Below are positions 1 through 6,608 of a stretch of 12,385 nucleotides of DNA, piece after piece. The stretch is from the NCBI GenBank assembly GCA_022839445.1, contig JALHFC010000074.1, positions 1,123 to 13,507 of the forward strand. The letters are read 5' to 3'. A program made the translations under genes and the position numbers. The notes beneath the pieces were generated by a model that was not told the DNA's origin, made no database searches, and saw only the letters and a list, made by a program, of their open reading frames with translations. This DNA comes from Pelotomaculum sp. (GTDB taxonomy: Bacteria; Bacillota; Desulfotomaculia; Desulfotomaculales; Pelotomaculaceae). Numbering within the stretch: the stretch's first letter is position 1; each line of letters begins with the position of its first letter.

Positions 1-1379
1 ACAGCTACGGTGTGTGAATACGTGCGCTTGTCATCCGTCACCCCTACGCTGCGCATGTCCGTCAGGACGGCAAAGGACTGCCAGATCTGCCGGTAGAGGC
101 CGGCGGCCCGGATCTCCTGCTCTACGATGGCGTCCGCCTCCTGCAATAGCGCTACTTTCTCAGCCGTTACCCCGCCTATGATGCGCACCGCCAGGCCCGG
201 ACCGGGGAAGGGCTGGCGCCAGACCACCTCTTCGGGCAGGCCCATTTCCTCACCCAAGACCCTTACCTCATCCTTAAACAGCCAGCGCAGAGGCTCAACC
301 AGCTCAAAGTACATATCCTCGGGAAGCCCGCCTACATTGTGGTGGCTTTTGATCACCGGCGCCGCGCCCGTGCCGCTTTCCACCACGTCCGGGTAAAGCG
401 TGCCTTGCACCAGGAAATCGATCTGCCCCAGCCCGGCCGCCTCGTCCTCAAAAACCCGGATAAACTCCTCGCCGATAATCTTGCGCTTGTGCTCCGGATC
501 GCTGACACCGGCCAGTTTAGATAGAAAACGCTCGCGCGCGTCAACATAGACAAGGTTCATCCCGAATTTCCCTTTAAAGGTCCTTTGCACCTGCTCAGCC
601 TCCCCCTTACGCAAAAGACCGTGGTTTACAAAAACACAGGTGAGCCGGTCACCAACCGCCCTTTGCGCCAGCGAGGCCGCAACGGAAGAATCCACCCCGC
701 CGCTTAATCCGCAAAGCAGCTTCTTATCCCCCACCTGCGCCCGTATCTCCGCCACGGCCCTCTCTAAAAAGGAGCTCATGGTCCAAAGACCGTGACAGCC
801 GCAGACATCGTAAAGAAAAGCTTCTAGAAGATCCTGTCCCCCGTGAGTATGTGCCGCCTCAGGACGAAACAAAACAGCGTAAAGGTTTTTAGCAGGGTTG
901 GCCATAGCCGCCACGGGTATTTTTTCCGTGCGCGCAACAACTGTAAAACCGGGCGGTGGGGACTCCACTGTATCACCGCAGCTCACCCGGCATTGCCGGA
1001 CAAGCCCCGTGCAGGCAAAAAGCCCCACCTGCTCCAGCATATATAGTTCTGTTTCGACACACTCCTGTTGTCCGGCTTTTGATACACGGCCACCCAACTG
1101 GCGCGCCATCAACTGCATCCCATAGCCGATACCTAAAATGGGGATTCCCTGCCCGTAGATAGCCGGATCGCAAACCGGCGCGTTCTCCTGGTACACGCTG
1201 GAGGGACCGCCTGAAAAAACGATCCCTTGCGGCTTTTTAGCTTTTATTTCTTCAACCGGGGTCGAGAAAGGCATTATCTCACAAAAGACTTTCAGTTCCC
1301 GGATGCGTCGCGCGATCAAGTGGCTGTTTTGGCCGCCGAAATCGAGGACTATGACTAGTTCCTGCTCAGGCAAAGCCAT
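1..1379 (-). CDS. guaA: GMP synthase (GuaA), C-terminus off the edge, glutaminase triad disrupted
   Basis: GMP synthase converts XMP to GMP using ATP and ammonia, normally released from glutamine by an N-terminal class I amidotransferase domain. About 459 codons are visible; the family is usually about 510-525, so roughly the last 50-60 residues (dimerisation tail) lie outside. I read one frame without a stop from ATG at 1379. The synthetase half looks sound: PP-loop GLSGGVDSS from residue 224, then HGLLRKGE, IIGEEF, QGTLYPDVVES, KSHHNVGGLP and RQPFPGPGLAVR. In the amidotransferase half SGGPSSVY is kept, but the nucleophile motif reads GIGYGMQ (Gly85 where Cys is expected) and the His-Glu motif reads FRPE (Arg172 where His is expected; Glu174 kept). 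Family knowledge says this should abolish glutamine hydrolysis, so use of free ammonia or of a partner glutaminase is inferred. The start lies 2 bases after the hpt stop, with GGGGG as ribosome site. Confidence 0.93.
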   Translation of the reverse strand, partial: MALPEQELVIVLDFGGQNSHLIARRIRELKVFCEIMPFSTPVEEIKAKKPQGIVFSGGPSSVYQENAPVCDPAIYGQGIPILGIGYGMQLMARQLGGRVSKAGQQECVETELYMLEQVGLFACTGLVRQCRVSCGDTVESPPPGFTVVARTEKIPVAAMANPAKNLYAVLFRPEAAHTHGGQDLLEAFLYDVCGCHGLWTMSSFLERAVAEIRAQVGDKKLLCGLSGGVDSSVAASLAQRAVGDRLTCVFVNHGLLRKGEAEQVQRTFKGKFGMNLVYVDARERFLSKLAGVSDPEHKRKIIGEEFIRVFEDEAAGLGQIDFLVQGTLYPDVVESGTGAAPVIKSHHNVGGLPEDMYFELVEPLRWLFKDEVRVLGEEMGLPEEVVWRQPFPGPGLAVRIIGGVTAEKVALLQEADAIVEQEIRAAGLYRQIWQSFAVLTDMRSVGVTDDKRTYSHTVA

Positions 1380-1381
1380 CT

Positions 1382-1933
1382 TTATTCCCCCTTTTTATAA
1401 ACCCTTGGACTCAAAACCATGATTTGCGGCAAGTTCCGGTAGCGTTCATTGTAGTCCAAACCATAGCCGACCACGAATTCGTCTGGAATAGTGAAGCCGT
1501 TGTAATCAATCTCCACCGGCAGCACACGCCTGGAAGGCTTGTCCAGCAAGGCGCACAATTTAACGCTGGCCGGACCGCGCGATTTTAAGTTTCCCAACAA
1601 GTAGTTTAAAGTCAGCCCCGTGTCGACAATATCCTCCACAATAAGCACGTGACAACCTTCCACACTTTGGTCCAGGTCCTTTAATATCCGCACTTCCCCT
1701 GAGGAATACGCCGACAAACCGTAGCTGGAAACAGCCATAAAGTCTAAACGGGTGGGAACAGTAATGTTTCTCACCAGATCCGCCAGAAAAATCATGGCGC
1801 CTTTAAGGATACCCACCGCCATTAATTCCTTGCCCGCGTAGTCAAGTGAGATCTGCCTGCCCAACTCAACCACACGCTTGCGGATATCCCCCTCCGATAA
1901 AAGAATTCTTTCGCAATCCGGATGTATTTCCAA
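1382..1933 (-). CDS. hpt: Hypoxanthine phosphoribosyltransferase
   Basis: A cytoplasmic purine-salvage enzyme joining hypoxanthine (often also guanine) to PRPP to give IMP or GMP. The 183 residues match the usual bacterial length of about 180. The PRPP-binding signature VLIVEDIVDTG is near residues 96-106, with the acidic pair Glu100-Asp101 and Asp104. GILKGAMIFLADL near residue 42 is the early phosphate loop, and IPDEFVVGYGLDYNERYRNLP near the C-terminus is the family's base-binding and Mg region. The start is TTG at 1933, set by GAGGTGG about 5 bases upstream; an ATG slightly upstream is in another frame. It is followed 2 bases later by guaA, so the two are almost certainly co-transcribed and link salvage to GMP synthesis. 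Its leader has a TATAAT box and two copies of a 29-bp repeat. Confidence 0.96.
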   Translation of the reverse strand: MEIHPDCERILLSEGDIRKRVVELGRQISLDYAGKELMAVGILKGAMIFLADLVRNITVPTRLDFMAVSSYGLSAYSSGEVRILKDLDQSVEGCHVLIVEDIVDTGLTLNYLLGNLKSRGPASVKLCALLDKPSRRVLPVEIDYNGFTIPDEFVVGYGLDYNERYRNLPQIMVLSPRVYKKGE

Positions 1934-1958
1934 AAGGCCACCTCATTTTAAATAAAAA

Positions 1959-2016
1959 TTAAAGCTTAAATTAAATATCCTTATGTCTTAAAGCTTAAAT
2001 TAAATATCCTTATGTC
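1959..2016. repeat. Perfect tandem duplication of a 29-bp AT-rich unit in the hpt leader
   Basis: Positions 1959-1987 and 1988-2016 are identical and directly adjacent. Each unit holds the HindIII-type palindrome AAGCTT inside AT-rich flanks and ends in ATCCTTATGTC on the plus strand. The pair lies between the likely hpt -10 box (2021-2026) and the hpt start (1933), so it would make up most of the hpt untranslated leader. It matches no riboswitch or purine box that I recognise. Confidence 0.95.
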
Positions 2017-2020
2017 CATC

Positions 2021-2026
2021 ATTATA
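2021..2026 (-). promoter_or_regulatory. Likely -10 box of the hpt-guaA promoter
   Basis: The minus strand reads TATAAT here. The hexamer 17 bases upstream is TTTATT, a weak match to TTGACA (three of six), so the -35 is poor. The box lies about 90 bases upstream of the hpt start, beyond the tandem repeat and downstream of the terminator-like hairpin of the preceding gene, where a promoter for hpt-guaA would be expected. Confidence 0.45.
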
Positions 2027-2044
2027 ACGGTTATGCTATTATTA

Positions 2045-2085
2045 ATAAAGTTAAAATAAAATAAGCCCGGCGCATGAAGCCGGAC
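2045..2085 (-). terminator. Probable intrinsic terminator after the membrane-anchored protein gene
   Basis: Read on the minus strand, GTCCGGC (2085-2079) pairs with GCCGGGC (2071-2065) across a 7-base loop, with one T-G wobble. A T-rich run, TTATTTTATTTT, follows at once. It starts about 12 bases beyond the stop of the gene ending at 2098 and would separate that gene from hpt. Confidence 0.6.
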
Positions 2086-2097
2086 CTGATCAATTTT

Positions 2098-2751
2098 TTA
2101 GTTTACTATAGGCGGGTTAATTGTGATATTCTCGTCATAGTCCCAGAAGCGCAAGTTGATCTCGATGCCGCCCTTTTGGTTGTATTTATCCCTGGCCTGT
2201 AATGTGGCCTGGCGCAAGCGGTAGTCTCGCGGGCTCAGCCAAACCTTGTAGTTATAGTCGGTCAAGCGGATTTCCAGAAAAGGATCTATCAGGTTGGGCC
2301 GCATCTCCAAAAGATGCAGGTTCTCCCCGTTAACCTTTTCCTCACCCTTGTATTTCAGGTCGGGGACGTCTTTAAAGCTAAAGTAGGCCAGGGGATTTAG
2401 TTCCGCATAAAAGAGTTCGGATACCTGGATGAACTCAATAGGGGTGTTCATCATGATCCCTTTGATTGACACTTTATCCGGGGCAACCCGCTCTCCTTCT
2501 ACCTTGCTGATATAATCGACATTAACCCTGCCTTCCGAGGTCAGCCTGGTCTCTGCCTGGTAGCGAAAACTACTGCTGACCATAGTTCTCTCCAAGCCGG
2601 TTTCAAGCATTTGCTGCGGGGGCATTTTCTTGCCCGCCCTCCCGGACACAAAACGTCCGGCGCCCCAGATTGCCAAGGCTAAAACCAGGACCAGGGCCAA
2701 AACAGCGGCAGTTTTATTTTTGTTTAAAACTACCCAGCGCGGACTAAACAC
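2098..2751 (-). CDS. Membrane-anchored extracytoplasmic protein of unknown function (LolA/LppX-like?)
   Basis: A 217-residue protein that I cannot assign to a characterised family. Residues 1-13 are short and basic, about 14-32 form one hydrophobic segment (AAVLALVLVLALAIWG), and a basic patch GRAGKK follows. There is no lipobox cysteine, so it is probably an uncleaved anchor with the rest outside the membrane. The remainder has alternating beta-like strands (FRYQAETRL, VNVDYISKVEG, LHLLEMRP, YKVWLSPRDYRLRQATL, IEINLRFWDY) that recall the open beta-barrel lipid-binding folds of LolA and LppX. That likeness is only a visual impression. The start is GTG at 2751, 3 bases after GGGGGGAAGG. It is transcribed away from the MazG gene, and the hairpin behind it suggests a single-gene unit. 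Confidence 0.8.
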   Translation of the reverse strand: MFSPRWVVLNKNKTAAVLALVLVLALAIWGAGRFVSGRAGKKMPPQQMLETGLERTMVSSSFRYQAETRLTSEGRVNVDYISKVEGERVAPDKVSIKGIMMNTPIEFIQVSELFYAELNPLAYFSFKDVPDLKYKGEEKVNGENLHLLEMRPNLIDPFLEIRLTDYNYKVWLSPRDYRLRQATLQARDKYNQKGGIEINLRFWDYDENITINPPIVN

Positions 2752-2773
2752 AGGCCTTCCCCCCGTCTATAAT
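2745..2773 (+). promoter_or_regulatory. Candidate promoter for the MazG-like gene
   Basis: The plus strand has TAAACA at 2745-2750 and a perfect TATAAT at 2768-2773, a 17-base spacing. The -35 matches TTGACA at four of six positions. It would give a leader of about 100 bases before the gene at 2883. It overlaps the start codon and ribosome site of the divergent gene, so the two genes could influence each other. No experiment supports this. Confidence 0.35.
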
Positions 2774-2882
2774 GGTTTGACTATCCATATCATACGGGGA
2801 TTGCGGGTGAAATATGACATCACAGACAACTTTTGCAAAGTGAATATTGTTTAAAACGGAGTTTGTAGGGGGATAAAAAAGT

Positions 2883-3215
2883 ATGGAAATAAAAGACATG
2901 CAAAAAGAAGTTGCGAATTGGATCGGCCAGTTTGAGGAAGGCTACTGGAGCCCGCTTTCTATGCTGGCGAGGCTTACCGAGGAAGTAGGCGAACTGGCGC
3001 GGGAAGTCAACCACCAGTACGGCGAAAAGCCAAAAAGACCGGAGGAGCCCATCGGTGACCTGGCGTTGGAGCTGGCCGACATCTTATTTATTGTGATCTG
3101 CTACGCTAATTCTTTGAACATCGACTTAGAAGACGCCTTCAAAAGGGTCATGGCCAAGTACCGCTACCGGGACAGCAACAGGTGGACCAAAAAAGACGAC
3201 GCATTGCAAAGTTAA
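2883..3215 (+). CDS. MazG-like nucleotide pyrophosphohydrolase (YpjD type)
   Basis: A 110-residue all-alpha protein of the MazG/dUTPase-like superfamily, closest in layout to Bacillus YpjD (about 111 residues). These enzymes hydrolyse nucleoside triphosphates to monophosphate and pyrophosphate with Mg, and are thought to clean the nucleotide pool of odd or non-canonical nucleotides. The metal-binding pattern is clear: EEVGELAREVN with Glu34 and Glu37, then LELADILF with Glu63 and Asp66. ATG at 2883 is preceded by AGGGGGAT at good spacing. The C-terminus YRYRDSNRWTKK is typical of the subgroup. The exact substrate cannot be read from sequence. It may be transcribed alone or with the DUF1015 gene 269 bases downstream. 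Confidence 0.92.
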   Translation: MEIKDMQKEVANWIGQFEEGYWSPLSMLARLTEEVGELAREVNHQYGEKPKRPEEPIGDLALELADILFIVICYANSLNIDLEDAFKRVMAKYRYRDSNRWTKKDDALQS

Positions 3216-3249
3216 ATTGAATTTTATTCCCAAGTGTATTACAATTTAA
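3212..3249. repeat. Short AT-rich inverted repeat at the end of the MazG-like gene
   Basis: TTAAATTG at 3212-3219 includes the stop codon and is answered by CAATTTAA at 3242-3249, with 22 bases between. The arms are only 8 bp and AT-rich, and there is no T-run, so it is a weak terminator candidate and may be chance. Confidence 0.3.
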
Positions 3250-3256
3250 TAAGGAG

Positions 3257-3289
3257 TGGGGACACACCTCCTTCGGAGGAATGTCCCCA
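3257..3289. repeat. 33-bp palindromic repeat (copy A, complete)
   Basis: TGGGGACA (3257-3264) pairs with TGTCCCCA (3282-3289), two bases mismatch on each side, and CCTCC pairs with GGAGG across a TTC loop. The first 23 bases, 3257-3279, recur exactly in inverse orientation at 7933-7955. A hairpin with GGGGAC ends recurring between unrelated genes suggests a dispersed REP-like or miniature element. There is no T-run, so it is not a classical terminator. Confidence 0.8.
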
Positions 3290-3310
3290 ATAATGGGGAG
3301 GGATTTCCTA

Positions 3311-3352
3311 ATGGCGGAATATCTCTGCTGGAAATGTTTCTGGATCGGGTGA
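3311..3352 (+). other. Micro-ORF of 13 codons with a CxxC pair, possibly the stump of a zinc-ribbon gene
   Basis: GGGGAGGGA lies 8 bases before ATG at 3311, a strong ribosome site. The peptide reads MAEYLCWKCFWIG and ends at TGA. The start resembles small rubredoxin-like or zinc-ribbon proteins (YxCxxCxWxG). Downstream, GAATGCCCC could encode ECP in another frame, as in the second zinc knuckle, but frames and stops do not connect. It could be a decayed gene, a leader peptide or chance. The rest of the 3216-3484 gap shows nothing else convincing beyond the two repeats listed. Confidence 0.25.
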
Positions 3353-3484
3353 GATTTCTACTTTAAGAATGCCCCTGAACTGGCAGATTCCGCACAGGGA
3401 AGGATATCACTGTTTGTTAAAAGATTTTTCAGTTAGCACAATTGACTGGTTGCAACATCAATCAACTTGAGGAGGGCTTTTTTG

Positions 3485-5044
3485 ATGGCCGTTGTGATAC
3501 CATTTAAAGGTTTGCGTTATAATCCGGAAAAAGCAGTTAATTTGGCGGAGGTTGTCACCCCGCCTTACGATGTCATCGACGAAGCCGCCCAGGAACGTTA
3601 CTATCAACGCCATCCATACAACATCATCTGCCTGGAATACGGCAAGACCTACAGTGACGACACTGAAAACTTCAACCGCTATACCAGAGCCGCCGCTGAC
3701 TTCAAATCCTGGCTTCAGCAAAAAGTGCTGGTTCCCGAGACCGGCCCGGCTCTTTATCTATATGAGCAGGAGTACAAGGTGAACGGTGAAAAGAAAATCC
3801 GCAGCGGCCTTATCTGCGGGGTCAGGTTGGAGCCATACAACAACGGCGTCATCCTCCCCCACGAAGAAACCATACCCAAGCACAAGGCCGACCGCTTGGA
3901 ATTAATGCGGGCATGCAAGGCAAACTTTAGCCCGATTTTCAGCTTGTATGCCGACAGGGAGTATAGGGTAGATGCGCTCCTGCGCAAAGCAGTCGCTGGA
4001 AGACCTGCAGATGTTGATTTTACTGACGAAGACGGCGAAACACACAGGATGTGGGTAATAACCGGCGCCGAAACCATCGGCAAGGTGCAACAGGCAATGG
4101 CCGGTAAACGCATTTTTATCGCCGACGGGCACCACCGGTACGAAACCGCTTTAAACTACAAAATGGAACGTGAAGCCGGCGACGGAGACAACCCCTGTAA
4201 CCCCTGTTGTTCCCCCGGCAAAAGGCAGCCCGGCAGCAAAACGATCGCGGCTACAAGCTCATGCTGTACCGGTCCGGATGGCGGTGATGAGCGATGTACA
4301 TGTACATATGAGGAAGACCACGCTTACAATTACGTCATGATGACACTGGTCAACCTGTACGACCCCGGCCTGGTAGTCCTGCCGACCCACCGTCTGGTTA
4401 GAAATGTAGCTGGCCTGGATGTGGACAGGTTTATCGAGCGACTAAATGATAATTTTAAAGTGGAAGAATATCCTCTCGCCCCGGACAAGAGCAACTTCCA
4501 GGAAACATTAAAACTAATGAAAAAGCAAGCACAACGCAGCGACAAGGACGCGGCAACCGCCGGTAAGTCCGGCGACGATTCTTTTTGCCCGGAAGCGCAA
4601 TCTTCCCACGAAAAAATTACAGCCGATCGCTACGGTTCCAGTCGAACTGCTCCCCGTCACCATGTTTTCGGCCTATATACCGGGTCAGATAAGTTTTACC
4701 TTCTTTCCTTAAAAGACAACGTGGACCTTTCCCAGATCATGCCACAAGATAAATCCCCCGCCTGGCAGGGGCTGGATGTTTCCGTCCTGCACACGCTAAT
4801 CATTGAAAAACACCTAAAAATTTGCGGGCAATTACGGGCCAAGGCGGAACACATCACGTACACCCGCGAGGAAGAAGGCGCTCTTGCGCTTGTTGACCAA
4901 GGCGCATACCAATTGGCCTTTTTCTTAAACCCCACCCTAGTGGAAGAAGTAACCGCGGTAGCCGCCAACGAAGAAAAGATGCCACAAAAAAGCACCTTCT
5001 TTTACCCTAAACTGATCACCGGACTAGTGCTGAACAAGCTGTAG
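3485..5044 (+). CDS. DUF1015 family protein with two long loop insertions
   Basis: A 519-residue member of DUF1015, a widespread cytoplasmic family without a settled function, often found near serine-biosynthesis genes in other genomes. Family hallmarks are the N-terminus IPFKGLRYNPEK with VVTPPYDVI, then LPHEETIPKHKADRLEL, NFSPIFSLY, IADGHHRYETAL (Asp214-Gly-His-His-Arg218) and YNYVMMTLVNLYDPGLVVLPTHRLV. The DGHHR motif recalls the GxHR/GERR box of ParB-like folds such as free serine kinase; that relation is inferred. ATG at 3485 is chosen because GAGGAGGG (3469-3476) lies 8 bases upstream; a TTG further up would fall inside that site. Two insertions make it longer than the usual 410-450 residues: a Cys-rich stretch near residues 232-278 and a Ser/Asp/Lys-rich one near 350-391. 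No serA or serC is in the window. It converges on the phosphoglycosyl transferase gene. Confidence 0.9.
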   Translation: MAVVIPFKGLRYNPEKAVNLAEVVTPPYDVIDEAAQERYYQRHPYNIICLEYGKTYSDDTENFNRYTRAAADFKSWLQQKVLVPETGPALYLYEQEYKVNGEKKIRSGLICGVRLEPYNNGVILPHEETIPKHKADRLELMRACKANFSPIFSLYADREYRVDALLRKAVAGRPADVDFTDEDGETHRMWVITGAETIGKVQQAMAGKRIFIADGHHRYETALNYKMEREAGDGDNPCNPCCSPGKRQPGSKTIAATSSCCTGPDGGDERCTCTYEEDHAYNYVMMTLVNLYDPGLVVLPTHRLVRNVAGLDVDRFIERLNDNFKVEEYPLAPDKSNFQETLKLMKKQAQRSDKDAATAGKSGDDSFCPEAQSSHEKITADRYGSSRTAPRHHVFGLYTGSDKFYLLSLKDNVDLSQIMPQDKSPAWQGLDVSVLHTLIIEKHLKICGQLRAKAEHITYTREEEGALALVDQGAYQLAFFLNPTLVEEVTAVAANEEKMPQKSTFFYPKLITGLVLNKL

Positions 5045-5141
5045 CAAATAGGAGCACAGGGGGACGGGGAGCACAAGGGGACGGTTCTTTTGTGTCGTCG
5101 AAGACGACACAAAAGAACCGTCCCCTTGTGCTCCTATTTGC
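5044..5141. repeat. Perfect 32-bp hairpin repeat with a duplicated left end, between converging genes
   Basis: Positions 5068-5099 and 5103-5134 are exact inverted repeats around a GAA loop. On the left, GGAGCACA(G/A)GGGGACGG occurs twice in tandem (5051-5067 and 5068-5084, one mismatch). The outermost GCAAATAGGAGCAC (5044-5057) pairs with the far right end (5128-5141), so the right arm can fold onto either left copy. The element spans almost the whole gap between the DUF1015 stop and the phosphoglycosyl transferase stop. It could act as a two-way transcription barrier, though no T-run follows. The GGGGACGG core and GGGGAC-type ends recall palindromes mobilised by single-stranded Y1-type transposases; that link is inferred. 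Confidence 0.9.
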
Positions 5142-6608
5142 TTAGGAAGCTTTGTCCTTCATTAGGATTACTTTTATCGTTTGTAATAAAATAGCCAGGT
5201 CCCTTGCCGGTGAATATGATTTTGTGTAAATAAGATCATAGATCAGTTTGTTTTCCGGGCTTGTGCTGTAGCGCCCGGCAATCTGGGCCAGTCCGGTGAT
5301 GCCGGATTTGACATTCATGCGGTAGGCATATTCAGGTGACTCCTTAACCAACTTACTGACGAAAAAAGGTCTTTCCGGACGCGGTCCGACAATGCTCATA
5401 TCGCCCTTTAAAACATTCAGCAACTGCGGGATCTCATCGATCCTGGCAGCCCGCAAAATACGCCCCACCCTGGTAATACGCGGATCATTTTCCTGAGCCA
5501 GCACCGGCCCGCTTTCCTTTTCTGCTTTATCTACCATGGTGCGAAACTTATACAAGTAAAAAGGTTTTCCCTGCAGGGTGAGCCGCTTCTGCCGGTAAAA
5601 CACCGGTCCCGGCGAATCAAGCTTGACGGCGACGCTTACCAGGATACCCAGGGGAGCCGTAACTGCTAGAGCAACAAGAGAAAGCAGGATATCGGTCGCT
5701 CTTTTTATAATCAGGGATTCATCAGGTATTGCCAGACGCCCCACGGCAAACACCGGCATATCGTCCACCTGCTCCAGTCTGGCCTGAGCCAGCATCACCT
5801 CATAAAATTCGGGTATTAAAAACACCTTCTTGTCCTTGGCCACACAAGCGCAAACAACATCCGCCTTACATTCCTGGGGTATATTAGAACAGACAAAAAC
5901 CTGATCAATAACGGTGGCGTCGAGGCACCGGTCGAATTCCACCACACTCCCTAGGACCGGCCATTTAACAGAAATGTTAACTGGCCGGTTGTTATCTGGA
6001 ACTCCTAGCGCAGCATTTGTCCCTGTATCGCCGGCAGCACAGCCGGTGGACGCAGATTCCTGATTCCCACGCCCAGCTTTTTCATGCCAGGAATCAAAAA
6101 CAAGACCCGATACCTTTATTATCCCTCCGGTTGCCGACTCCAGCTTGTCAGCCAGGGCAACAGCCTCCTGGGGGCGCCCGACCACAACAACCTTCCTGGT
6201 TGTTTGCAGTTTTCTCTCCAGGCGCCACGCCATCCTTCTCCAGAAACCAAGCAGAACCAACTGGATTAAAGGCGCGGCTAAAAGAACCGTGCGCGGGAAG
6301 GCAAAACCCCGAAACAGGAAAGATAGGGCCATAGCAGCTAGGGCCTGGAAAAACAAGGCACAGATCAGCGACGCAAATACTTCCGCCCAGCGCCACCGGT
6401 AGCTGCCGTAAAGACCGTAAAAATACAAAAGGGCAAAAGCAGATAGGGTAAACCATGGCCAGGTGTTTAAATAAGCTACAAAGTTATGCTCTGGAATGTT
6501 CCATCCAAATTTGCACAAAAACGCCAGCAAATAACCGGCGTTAATTAACGCCATATCAACTAAGATAAACAACAACTTGAAAAATACCTTGTTTTTTTGA
6601 ATTTCCAT
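5142..6608 (-). CDS. Undecaprenyl-phosphate sugar phosphotransferase (polyprenyl phosphoglycosyl transferase)
   Basis: An initiating enzyme of surface polysaccharide synthesis: it transfers a sugar 1-phosphate from a UDP-sugar to undecaprenyl phosphate at the inner face of the membrane. The 488 residues follow the WbaP/CpsE plan. Four hydrophobic segments lie near residues 11-31, 46-68, 79-104 and 107-125; then comes a Rossmann-like stretch beginning KVVVVGRP; then a membrane-inserting helix near 291-316 and the catalytic domain. The last shows KRATDILLSL, DSPGPVFYRQKRL, GKPFYLYKFRTM, DPRITRVGRILR, the Asp391-Glu392 dyad in ARIDEIPQ, and GDMSIVGPRPERP. ATG at 6608 is preferred because GGGGAG sits 6 bases upstream; the in-frame GTG at 6626 precedes that site. 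A Gly/Ser/Asn-rich loop (GRGNQESASTG...) near residues 165-210 looks lineage-specific. The sugar cannot be told from sequence. Confidence 0.95.
   Translation of the reverse strand: MEIQKNKVFFKLLFILVDMALINAGYLLAFLCKFGWNIPEHNFVAYLNTWPWFTLSAFALLYFYGLYGSYRWRWAEVFASLICALFFQALAAMALSFLFRGFAFPRTVLLAAPLIQLVLLGFWRRMAWRLERKLQTTRKVVVVGRPQEAVALADKLESATGGIIKVSGLVFDSWHEKAGRGNQESASTGCAAGDTGTNAALGVPDNNRPVNISVKWPVLGSVVEFDRCLDATVIDQVFVCSNIPQECKADVVCACVAKDKKVFLIPEFYEVMLAQARLEQVDDMPVFAVGRLAIPDESLIIKRATDILLSLVALAVTAPLGILVSVAVKLDSPGPVFYRQKRLTLQGKPFYLYKFRTMVDKAEKESGPVLAQENDPRITRVGRILRAARIDEIPQLLNVLKGDMSIVGPRPERPFFVSKLVKESPEYAYRMNVKSGITGLAQIAGRYSTSPENKLIYDLIYTKSYSPARDLAILLQTIKVILMKDKAS

Noticed and set aside
1934..2016. 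Guanine riboswitch or purine-box control ahead of hpt
   Set aside because: The leader is made of the AT-rich 29-bp repeats and lacks the paired-loop core of purine riboswitches and the CGAA/TTCG purine box.
3350..3352. TGA in the micro-ORF as a selenocysteine codon
   Set aside because: The continuation has no family likeness and no SECIS-like hairpin follows closely; a plain stop is simpler.
3467..3484. TTG start extending the DUF1015 protein by six codons
   Set aside because: The TTG overlaps GAGGAGGG, which is well placed for ATG at 3485, and the family N-terminus begins at that ATG.
3754..4113. A 119-codon minus-strand open frame
   Set aside because: Antisense to the conserved part of the DUF1015 gene, with no recognisable domain.
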